A DNA stretch of 64,000 bases from DSYU01 sp963827605. Its GTDB lineage: Bacteria > Chloroflexota > Anaerolineae > Anaerolineales > Anaerolineaceae. The notes under the pieces are model-generated. The model saw only the letters and a program-made list of their open reading frames with translations, was not told the DNA's origin and ran no database searches. The stretch is taken from assembly GCA_963827605.1 (NCBI GenBank), contig CAWHBK010000001.1, forward strand, positions 1,364,001 to 1,428,000, given 5' to 3'. Below, one piece after another: positions 8,779-15,367 of this stretch. A program made the translations under genes and the position numbers. Position 1 is the stretch's first letter. The number at the start of each line of letters is the position of its first letter.

Positions 8779-8943
8779 TCAAACGACACTTTCTTGCCCG
8801 GCGCTGAACTGCTGAACAAGTGTTTGGGGCGACGAAAACTTCCTCTGTGCCATAAGGATCGGCCGGGTGCGCAGGAAGATCCACACCAGGGCAATTACGC
8901 CGCTGGCGAAAAACACGGAGACGATATCCCCCATAAAGAGCAT
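8779..8943 (-). CDS. Possible small single-span membrane protein (54 aa)
   Basis: A 54-codon frame between the NmrA-like and ICMT-like genes, all on the minus strand. Residues 1-24 form one hydrophobic span (GDIVSVFFASGVIALVWIFL) followed by a positively charged RTRPILMAQRK, which suggests a cytoplasmic C-terminus. An AAGG lies about 11 bases before the ATG; a GTG four codons earlier is an alternative start. I do not recognise the protein, and it could be the remnant of a longer membrane gene. Confidence 0.35.
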   Translation of the reverse strand: MLFMGDIVSVFFASGVIALVWIFLRTRPILMAQRKFSSPQTLVQQFSAGQESVV

Positions 8944-8961
8944 AATAAATTGCACCTTAAA

Positions 8962-9450
8962 TCAAGGTTTTTTGAATGGAACCAGCCGGTCAACCCTTAA
9001 CAGGTAATCTCCATATACCTTGCCAAAGGCATTCGTGAGCTGCTGCTCCTCTTTGCCGATGAAAATCATCACCCCGGCATACAAAAAGGCCGCAGCTACC
9101 AAATAGACCCAGGTATACGTCATCAGTGCAACGGCGGGAAGGATGAAGAACGTCACACTGGAGTATATGGGATTGCGGACAACGCCGTAGGCACCGCTGG
9201 TTACGAGCTTCCCGCTGGAAAAGCCGGTCAATAATTGGATCAGCGCAGCTCCCCAAAGGATGAGTCCAAGAAAAAGGAAACCGTATCCAACGGGCTGAAG
9301 AAAACGAATACCCTCCGGCAATGCTGCGATGTGGGGGAAAACTGTATGGAGCCATATTGCTGCAATCAAAGACGGCAGCATAAAGAGGATGATTTTTCCA
9401 CCTTGCCCAACGATGTTCATTCCGTTTTGTTTTTTGAAGATGTTCATCAT
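8962..9450 (-). CDS. Isoprenylcysteine carboxyl methyltransferase (ICMT)-family membrane protein
   Basis: A 162-residue protein with four hydrophobic segments. The signature lies in the second half: SGAYGVVRNPIYSS (about residues 86-99) followed by a GKEEQQLTNAFGKVYGDYLLRV segment, matching the SAM-binding end of the ICMT/PEMT family. Bacterial members methylate small or lipid substrates rather than prenylated proteins, so the substrate is open. The start has AAGGA about eleven bases upstream. Confidence 0.85.
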   Translation of the reverse strand: MMNIFKKQNGMNIVGQGGKIILFMLPSLIAAIWLHTVFPHIAALPEGIRFLQPVGYGFLFLGLILWGAALIQLLTGFSSGKLVTSGAYGVVRNPIYSSVTFFILPAVALMTYTWVYLVAAAFLYAGVMIFIGKEEQQLTNAFGKVYGDYLLRVDRLVPFKKP

Positions 9451-9476
9451 GATGTTTATCCTTATTTCTCCTAATC

Positions 9477-9665
9477 TTACTGATCCGAATTCCGGGGGGA
9501 TGGACCGCCAATGGTGAACGAAATCTGGTTGAGATTCCGGATGCGCCCGAGCATGCCATCGAGTGCGGCCTGGTCGGGGCGAGGGGGCGGGTTATCGCGC
9601 CTTACCTCGCCCTGACCACTCTGCCGGAGGCATTGGAGCCATTTGCCACAAGCTCTCCTCGCCAT
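9477..9665 (-). pseudogene. Decayed 3' remnant of the GHLDSRW small-protein family
   Basis: The minus-strand frame contains PDQAALDGMLGRIRNLNQ, which aligns with PDQAALHGLLERIRDLNL in the intact protein at 11244-11474. Its N-terminal part is not recoverable in the same frame and the region before the match reads as unrelated sequence, so this is the 3' half of a decayed copy. It sits directly downstream of the second toast-rack gene, the same relative order as a duplicated unit. Confidence 0.5.
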
Positions 9666-9689
9666 GCCAGATAGACCACAGTCCGGGCT

Positions 9690-10358
9690 TTACTTCGTGT
9701 TGACGCTCACATTGCCCGCGCCGCTCTTGATGGTGATATCGATTTTATCAGTAGCGCCGTCATAGTCGGGCGACTGGTATGTATTGTCATCGATCTTGCT
9801 GAACCTTGCGTCCACGATTGCTTTGCCCAGCCCAGTGGTCGCGTGAATGCGCGCTGCGATGCCGCCCGGCACAAGGACGACCACGTTGCCTGCGCCTGAC
9901 CTGGCATTCACGCTAAGGTTCGCAGCGTTGTCCGGCAGAACCACATCCATGTTGCCCCCACCGGTGTCAGCCGAAACGCCGGTGACGGTCATTCCGGTGA
10001 GGTCTAGCCTGACATTGCCACCCCCACTGTGGGCAGTGATGTCAGACGAGATTGTTGGATTGAGGTGGATCTGCCACTCGGTCGCTCCATTGCAGGCTGC
10101 CCAGGGGAAACGGAACCAGGGTTGTCCCTTACCACCGGCCTTGAGCGTGAAGCTGGCCTGGCCGTTACTCATGTTTACCGACCGCGTGGGTAAATCCTGG
10201 TTTTCCAGGTATTGCAGCGTGCCATTTGCCAGCACTGGTTCGCCGCTGGTGATTTTGTCAATTGTCAGGTTGCCGTCAATCAGGTTGATGTCGATCTTCG
10301 CAGTCTTCGCGCCGTTCAAGGGCTCCGACAGGTTTTGGGTGAGTACTTTCTTCGCCAT
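9690..10358 (-). CDS. Toast-rack/DUF4097-like beta-repeat protein, copy lacking a signal peptide
   Basis: A 222-residue Gly/Asn-rich beta-repeat protein with repeated SGxGNVxV units (AHSGGGNVRLDL, ADTGGGNMDVVL, ARSGAGNVVVLV, KSGAGNVSVNT), the pattern of toast-rack/DUF4097 domains seen in cell-envelope stress proteins. It is a clear paralogue of the upstream lipoprotein gene but begins with MAKKVLTQNLSEPL, exactly where the mature part of the other protein begins, so it has no export signal. One internal repeat of about 22 residues is also missing. A strong AGGAGG precedes its ATG, so it is probably still translated, in the cytoplasm. Confidence 0.75.
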   Translation of the reverse strand: MAKKVLTQNLSEPLNGAKTAKIDINLIDGNLTIDKITSGEPVLANGTLQYLENQDLPTRSVNMSNGQASFTLKAGGKGQPWFRFPWAACNGATEWQIHLNPTISSDITAHSGGGNVRLDLTGMTVTGVSADTGGGNMDVVLPDNAANLSVNARSGAGNVVVLVPGGIAARIHATTGLGKAIVDARFSKIDDNTYQSPDYDGATDKIDITIKSGAGNVSVNTK

Positions 10359-10382
10359 AATAAGACCTCCTAAGTTCGAGCT

Positions 10383-11231
10383 TTACTTCGTGTTGATGCT
10401 CACATTACCGGCGCCGCTGTTGACGGTGATCTCCACTTTATCGGAGGCACTGTCGTAATCAGGCGACTGGTATGTTGTGTCATTAATCTTGCTAAAGCGC
10501 GGGTCCACGGTTGCTTTGCCCATCCCGCTGGTCGCGTGGATGCGCGCCGCGATACCGTCCGGCAAGCGCACGATTACATTGCCTGCACCGCTGTTGGCGT
10601 TGATGGTGTTGCTGCCGGTGATGCCGCTGCCGATATCGACGGTAACATCGCCCGCGCCTGTCTTTGCCGTCACATTCAGGTTCGCGGTGTTATCTGGCAG
10701 CATCACATCCATGTTGCCCCCGCCGGTATCGGCCGAGACGCGGGTGAGGGCCAGGCCAGCGAGGTTGAGCTGGACATTTCCGCCGTCGCTGTGGGCGGTG
10801 AGGTCGTATGAAACCCGGGGGTTGAGATGGATCAGCCACTCTGTTTCGCCGTTACAGGCTTCCCAGGGGAAACGAAACCCGGTCTGTTGGGTGCCGCTGG
10901 CTGCCCAGGTGAGGGCGGCCTGACCATTGATCGTGGTCAGCGAGCGGGTGGGTAAGCCCTGGCTCTCCAGGTATTCCAGCGAGCCGCCGGCCAGCAGCGA
11001 CTCGCCGCCGGTCAGTTGGTCGATGGCCAGGTTGCCGGTACCGGTATTGATATCGAACTTCGCGGTTGTCACGTCAGTCAGCGGCTCGGATAGGTCCTGG
11101 GTGAGCACATTGTTGTCTGTGCTTTTGGGAGTGCATCCGGCCAGCGCGCCAATAAGCAGGACTGAGATGATCAAAGAAGCGACCGGTAGCACTCGGCCCT
11201 TCCCATTTGAACCTATGGTTCGCGTTTTCAT
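10383..11231 (-). CDS. Toast-rack/DUF4097-like lipoprotein
   Basis: A 282-residue protein with a lipoprotein signal peptide (hydrophobic LPVASLIISVLLIG, lipobox LAGC at about residues 29-32), then a short linker and a beta-helical repeat domain with SDGGNVQLNL, DTGGGNMDVML, KTGAGDVTVDI, NSGAGNVIVRL and NSGAGNVSINT units. It should sit on the outer face of the membrane. Family members often accompany envelope-stress regulators, but none is next to it here. It lies 24 bases upstream of its truncated paralogue and 12 bases downstream of the small GHLDSRW protein gene, so all three may be one transcript. Confidence 0.85.
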   Translation of the reverse strand: MKTRTIGSNGKGRVLPVASLIISVLLIGALAGCTPKSTDNNVLTQDLSEPLTDVTTAKFDINTGTGNLAIDQLTGGESLLAGGSLEYLESQGLPTRSLTTINGQAALTWAASGTQQTGFRFPWEACNGETEWLIHLNPRVSYDLTAHSDGGNVQLNLAGLALTRVSADTGGGNMDVMLPDNTANLNVTAKTGAGDVTVDIGSGITGSNTINANSGAGNVIVRLPDGIAARIHATSGMGKATVDPRFSKINDTTYQSPDYDSASDKVEITVNSGAGNVSINTK

Positions 11232-11243
11232 TTTGTTTCCTTT

Positions 11244-11474
11244 CTATTCCTTATTGAAATCGGGCGTGGATGAGCAGCCGCAGGTAACCGAGATCAAAGT
11301 CAGGTTGAGATCGCGGATGCGCTCGAGCAGGCCATGAAGCGCGGCCTGGTCGGGCAGCGGGCCGGCAAGCAGGGTCGCGCCACCTTCTAGATGCGTCAAC
11401 GTCAAGCCTGCAAACCAATCCGACCAGCGTGAATCCAGATGGCCCTTGATTTTGATCTCGTAGTATTCCTCCAT
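11244..11474 (-). CDS. Small conserved protein of the GHLDSRW family (76 aa)
   Basis: The intact member of a small family with two other, broken copies in this window (3791-3928 and 9477-9665). It has an N-terminal YEIKIKGHLDSRWSDWFAGL, a beta-hairpin-like LTHLEGGATLLAGPL, and a C-terminal helix PDQAALHGLLERIRDLNL. A ribosome site, AGGAGAG, lies close to the ATG. Such proteins are usually annotated as hypothetical; the mix of a short beta sheet and one helix suggests a small alpha-beta fold. Twelve bases separate it from the toast-rack lipoprotein. Confidence 0.7.
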   Translation of the reverse strand: MEEYYEIKIKGHLDSRWSDWFAGLTLTHLEGGATLLAGPLPDQAALHGLLERIRDLNLTLISVTCGCSSTPDFNKE

Positions 11475-11733
11475 AGCAGCTCTCCTGATTCGTTATTTCA
11501 CCGCATTTGCAAATAGATTAGCGCGCGGCGAAGAAGCCCGCATCTGCCAAATGGGATATTCGGGGGTTATTTGCAGGGTTACCCGCAAGGTGAGGGGGTT
11601 AGAAGAGGCGGTAATGTCGCACAACAAGGGCGGCAACGGAAACCCTGCCGGCCGATTAACGGATATTCCGCAGACTGGAGAAAATATCGTTCGTTTACTG
11701 TCGGAATGACAAAAGGTGCGATCGCAATGGAAT

Positions 11734-12777
11734 TTATTTCAGCGTACTGGCAATCAGGATCCCGTTTGCCCAATAAAAGCCGGTGGAGCCAGACGGCAAC
11801 AGATCGTATGTAGCAACCCTGGTATACAGGACACGCTCCACGAGCTGAATGGATGCCCCATCCAGCATCTCCTGTTCGCGCAGCTGCCCAACGCGGCGCC
11901 CATCGCTGGTCGGGTGGCCGGGCGATGCCCACAATTCGCGGCCATCCTGCAGTACCAGATGGGCGATTCGAAAATTCAATGGCACAACCGTTTTACTAAT
12001 CGCCACTACGGGGCCGGCGACACGCTCCCCGGCGCTGTTACGCGTCCAGACCATTTCGCCAACATGAATGGCTTCGATCGGGACCGAACCGGCAGGTGTA
12101 TCGATCCACGTGCCGGCGGCGAGACAGATGGGGCATGTCGCGATCGAGGGCTTTCTTTCCTGTACGGTAATGTTCCCCTGACCGTCAATGAGACCTGTAA
12201 TGATCTCGCCCTGCCCTTCAGTTTTGGCAACCTGGATCTGGAACTGATATCCTGCTGCATCAGTCTGGGTCAGTGGAAGGGCGACCAGTTTTTTGTATGC
12301 GCGGTAGATTAGCAGTTTTTGATCGTCGGTAAACTTGGATTGGCCAGATAGCTGGTTGTGCGCCAAAATCGCATCGAATTCCGCACGATTGGCCTGAATT
12401 TCGGGGAACCGTTCTCGAGCCAGGACGCCTTCGTCTTCCCGAGCGATTGGATAGAAATCTTTATCGCAATAAAAGAAGTCCGGGAATTGATCCAGGATGC
12501 GGTACTTCAGCTCCGCGGGCGCCAGACCACCCGGCAGGGTGGAAATGGGCGTGTCCGCCGGTGGTACGGATGTTGGAGGCGGGGTAAAATTCGGCGGCAG
12601 CGGCGAGACAAACGCAGGGACTGCGGTAGCGACCGAGGCGGTAGCGACCGAGGCGGTCGAGATCGAGGCAGTAGCGATCCCCGCGGAAGGGATGCCCGTG
12701 GATATACCGGTTCCTGGTGAACAGGCTGCCAACAGGATCGCAACGGCAAGGGTCCAAACAAGCGATAAACGGGTCAT
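11734..12777 (-). CDS. Lipoprotein with C-terminal Hint (hedgehog/intein-type) domain
   Basis: A 347-residue protein: signal peptide with lipobox LLAAC near residue 19, a low-complexity Ser/Thr/Ala/Pro linker to about residue 75, a region of about 130 residues that I cannot name, and a Hint domain from about residue 220. The Hint core shows CPICLAAGTWIDTP, the GEMVWTRN turn, SPGHPTSDGRRV and an ending WANGILIAST in place of the His-Asn that splicing inteins need. It therefore may cleave or simply be structural. The protein would be anchored outside the membrane with the Hint domain distal. The linker is encoded by near-perfect 15-base DNA repeats (12627-12680). Confidence 0.8.
   Translation of the reverse strand: MTRLSLVWTLAVAILLAACSPGTGISTGIPSAGIATASISTASVATASVATAVPAFVSPLPPNFTPPPTSVPPADTPISTLPGGLAPAELKYRILDQFPDFFYCDKDFYPIAREDEGVLARERFPEIQANRAEFDAILAHNQLSGQSKFTDDQKLLIYRAYKKLVALPLTQTDAAGYQFQIQVAKTEGQGEIITGLIDGQGNITVQERKPSIATCPICLAAGTWIDTPAGSVPIEAIHVGEMVWTRNSAGERVAGPVVAISKTVVPLNFRIAHLVLQDGRELWASPGHPTSDGRRVGQLREQEMLDGASIQLVERVLYTRVATYDLLPSGSTGFYWANGILIASTLK
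12627..12680 (-). repeat. Short tandem repeats coding the Ala/Thr/Ser linker
   Basis: About three to four copies of a 15-base unit of the type TAGCGACCGAGGCGG (plus strand) with small changes. They encode the repeated ATASV/ATASI linker of the Hint lipoprotein, so linker length could vary by slippage without changing the frame. Confidence 0.6.
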
Positions 12778-12851
12778 CGGTCACCGGCCTTCTGAAAAGC
12801 ATGCATATGAAAGAAGACTTTTTGTGATGACATCCTTTTTCACAACCATTT

Positions 12852-13274
12852 TTAACCAAGCGGTGCCAATATCACCAATGGGATTTTTCGACCGGTCTGC
12901 TGCTGGTACTGTGTATAGAATTTATTCCGGCTGGTTACATGTTTCCACAACCGGTCGTAGTCTTGACTTGTCGCGAGGCGTGGTCTGACCTGGATGGTCT
13001 GGTTGTTCACCTGTATGGTGGTTGAGTCCATATGAAGCAAGTTGTAATACCAGGCCGGGTTTTTCTCTTTTCCCCAGTTGGAGGCAACAAGTACAAAGGT
13101 TTTGCCATCCGAGTAATAATTCAATGGGGTGATATACGTTTTGCCAGATTTTCGCCCGGTGGTATGTAACAGCAAAATCGACTGTCCAGCCATCCGGCTG
13201 CCCAGTCTGCCGCCAGTCAGGCGATACAGGAAAATATTGACCGCCATCAAAAGTCGAATGCGGAAATTCGGCAT
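12852..13274 (-). CDS. DDN-type F420-dependent nitroreductase-family protein
   Basis: A 140-residue protein of the deazaflavin-dependent nitroreductase family: GRLGSRMAGQSILLLHTTGRKSG, then TPLNYYSDGKTFVLVASN and NPAWYYNLLHM, all in the usual order. These enzymes use reduced coenzyme F420 or act as flavin/F420-binding proteins near the membrane. The start chosen is the ATG at 13274 with GGAGGG seven bases upstream; a longer frame to 13373 overlaps the regulator gene and lacks family similarity. It begins directly after the Lrp-type regulator stops, so the two are likely cotranscribed. Confidence 0.85.
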   Translation of the reverse strand: MPNFRIRLLMAVNIFLYRLTGGRLGSRMAGQSILLLHTTGRKSGKTYITPLNYYSDGKTFVLVASNWGKEKNPAWYYNLLHMDSTTIQVNNQTIQVRPRLATSQDYDRLWKHVTSRNKFYTQYQQQTGRKIPLVILAPLG

Positions 13275-13275
13275 A

Positions 13276-13785
13276 TTACCCCCTCCGCCAACCCGGATCG
13301 GAAGGCGGGGTTCGGTCCACATCGGGTCGTTCCCAGTCGATAATGCGCCTGTCCATGGCAATGGAAGTGACAATCGTGCATATTAACGGCCCATGTTTCC
13401 CCAGGCGTTCATTGAACGCTTCGAGGTGCTGCATCGAGGAGAGAACCACCTTGAGGAGCGAGCAGTGGCTGCCGCTCAGTTTGTGCATTTCCAATACTTC
13501 GGGGAATTCCTCCATCCGGCTGGTTTTCAACAAGCACTGTCCCGGATTACAGTGCAGCTGGTAGAAAGCCAGGATGGGAAGGCCCACCTTTGCCGGATCA
13601 ACCTGCGCCGCATACCCGGTGATTACCCCCTGATCCTCCAACTTGCGCACCCGCTCAGCTGCCGCGGGGGCAGACAGTCCCACCCGCCGCCCCAGTTCAT
13701 GATATGAGAGACGGGCATCCTGCTGGAGTTCGCGCAGGATCTGCCAGTCCGTCCGATCGAATACACTTTCTATTTGGAAAGCCAT
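13276..13785 (-). CDS. Lrp/AsnC-family transcriptional regulator
   Basis: A 169-residue protein with an N-terminal helix-turn-helix (DWQILRELQQDARLSYHELGRRVGLSAPAAAERVRKLE, in two parts) followed by a RAM-type ligand domain. This matches Lrp/AsnC feast-famine regulators, which act as dimers or octamers sensing amino acids or small ligands. The C-terminus is slightly long and charged (DRTPPSDPGWRRG). It is divergent from the DMT transporter gene, 112 bases away, which is its likeliest target, and just upstream of the DDN-type gene. The ATG has AAGGAGA upstream. Confidence 0.9.
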   Translation of the reverse strand: MAFQIESVFDRTDWQILRELQQDARLSYHELGRRVGLSAPAAAERVRKLEDQGVITGYAAQVDPAKVGLPILAFYQLHCNPGQCLLKTSRMEEFPEVLEMHKLSGSHCSLLKVVLSSMQHLEAFNERLGKHGPLICTIVTSIAMDRRIIDWERPDVDRTPPSDPGWRRG

Positions 13786-13838
13786 TGCCCAAAATCTCCT
13801 TATTACTGATCAAAGTATATCAAATTTACCTTATATTC

Positions 13839-13874
13839 GATATTCCTCTGCCCCTGCTGGAATCATAGAATATC
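13839..13874. promoter_or_regulatory. Inverted repeat between the Lrp regulator and the DMT transporter
   Basis: GATATTC (13839-13845) and GAATATC (13868-13874) are perfect 7-base arms 22 bases apart, in the short divergent promoter region. This is a plausible operator for the neighbouring Lrp-type regulator. The arms are short, so chance is not excluded. Confidence 0.35.
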
Positions 13875-13897
13875 CATGAAATAAGGAGGTACGAACG

Positions 13898-14356
13898 ATG
13901 CAAAACATTTCGCCTGACGGAGTATCGATTGCTCTAGGCTGTGGAATTGCGATTGGTATTCAGGCTACCTTGTTTACCCTGGCCGGCCGGTCGATCGGCC
14001 CGGTGCGCACCAGCCTGATCATCAACCTGGTGGGTGGCATCCTGGCCGGTGTCTTCCTCCTGGTCGCGCTTGGCATTCAAGGGCGCGGGCAATGGCATAT
14101 TCCACGCAGCGCCATCCTGCTTGCCATCCTTGCCGTTGCTATGGGGTTTGCCATCATTTCCGGCGTCTCCTTCTCGTTCCAACGGATCGGAGTGGGGGCC
14201 GGTACCGCGGCGCTGTTGCTGGGACAGATGCTGATCAGTGTCGTCATCGATGCCTTCGGACGCGCGGGTGGCGCGCCAATCCCGCTCGACCTACGCCGGG
14301 TATTGGGGCTGGTGATCATGGCTGCTGCAGTGATGCTGCTGATCCCGCAGCGATAA
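13898..14356 (+). CDS. YdcZ/DUF606-family DMT transporter
   Basis: A 152-residue membrane protein with five hydrophobic segments: SIALGCGIAIGIQATLF, SLIINLVGGILAGVFLLVAL, AILLAILAVAMGFAIISGVS, GAGTAALLLGQMLISVVID and VLGLVIMAAAVMLLIP. This is the size and pattern of the YdcZ/DUF606 half-transporters of the drug/metabolite superfamily. The start follows AAGGAGG by eight bases. It is divergent from the Lrp regulator, which suggests ligand-controlled expression. Substrate unknown. Confidence 0.85.
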   Translation: MQNISPDGVSIALGCGIAIGIQATLFTLAGRSIGPVRTSLIINLVGGILAGVFLLVALGIQGRGQWHIPRSAILLAILAVAMGFAIISGVSFSFQRIGVGAGTAALLLGQMLISVVIDAFGRAGGAPIPLDLRRVLGLVIMAAAVMLLIPQR

Positions 14357-14548
14357 ACCAGTTATTCTGTATTTCTCGGCAGGCCGAGTTTCATCGCTGG
14401 TTGATAGCTTGCTGTTAGCGAATGGATAGGCGCGCGCTAAACAGGTCTGGTATGCTGATCTACGAACCAGCCTGCTGCCCCAGGAAACATATACCGGTAT
14501 GCAAACAGTGTTTCCACCGGCGCCGGGTTGTCCTTTATGAGGTGAGGT

Positions 14549-15367
14549 ATGGGAATGCAATGGTTTTCAACAAAAAAGAATACTCCTGAGCTGAGCAGCG
14601 CTTCGAGCGCGAATCCGATTCCAGTCACCGGACAACCACTCGTCCGGCTGCGCGAATTAATGAAATCTTACCGCCAGGGGGCGGGGGAAACGACCGTCCT
14701 GCGCGGCATTGACCTGGAGATCCGCACAGGCGAGTTTGTAGGCATTGTAGGGAAATCGGGCAGCGGCAAAACCACCTTGCTCAACATGATCACCGGCATC
14801 GACCGGCCCACTTCAGGTGAAATCTGGGTCGGGAATACGGCGGTGCATCGTTTGAACGAGGGCCAGATGGCCGTATGGCGAGGGCAGAACCTGGGCATTG
14901 TCTTCCAGTTCTTCCAGCTGCTGCCCATGATCACGCTGCTCGATAACATCCTGCTGCCGATGGATTTCTGCAACAAAATTGCTCCGCGCTTGCGTAAAGA
15001 ACGCGCGCTGCACCTGCTCGAGCTGGTCGGTATGGCGGACCACGCCGATCAACTGCCTTCCACAGTGTCCGGCGGCCAGCAGCAGCGCGTGGCGATTGCC
15101 CGAGCCCTGGCCAACGACCCGCCGCTTATCATCGCCGATGAGCCGACCGGCAACCTGGATTCGAAAACCGCCGAAGCGATCTTTGTACTATTTGAGAAAC
15201 TGGCCTCCGAAGGCAAAACCTTCCTCATCGTCACCCATGATACCAGCCTGTCGGCCCGCATGCCACGCACGGCGTGCATCGTCGATGGCGAGATGGTCAG
15301 CGACAACGAGCCTTCCGCAGTGCAACACGTCCAGCAGGCCGCCATCCCAGGAGGGTATGTCCAATGA
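14549..15367 (+). CDS. ABC transporter ATP-binding protein (LolD/MacB type)
   Basis: A 272-residue ATPase with Walker A GKSGSGKTTLLN, Q-loop QFFQLLP, signature VSGGQQQRVAIARAL, Walker B PLIIADEPTGNLDS and a switch His in LIVTHDTS. The GNLDS and QQR elements place it in the LolD/MacB/FtsE group that works with FtsX-type permeases for extrusion or lipoprotein handling. An N-terminal extension of about 35 polar residues precedes the core. Its TGA overlaps the permease ATG, so the two are translationally coupled. Confidence 0.95.
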   Translation: MGMQWFSTKKNTPELSSASSANPIPVTGQPLVRLRELMKSYRQGAGETTVLRGIDLEIRTGEFVGIVGKSGSGKTTLLNMITGIDRPTSGEIWVGNTAVHRLNEGQMAVWRGQNLGIVFQFFQLLPMITLLDNILLPMDFCNKIAPRLRKERALHLLELVGMADHADQLPSTVSGGQQQRVAIARALANDPPLIIADEPTGNLDSKTAEAIFVLFEKLASEGKTFLIVTHDTSLSARMPRTACIVDGEMVSDNEPSAVQHVQQAAIPGGYVQ

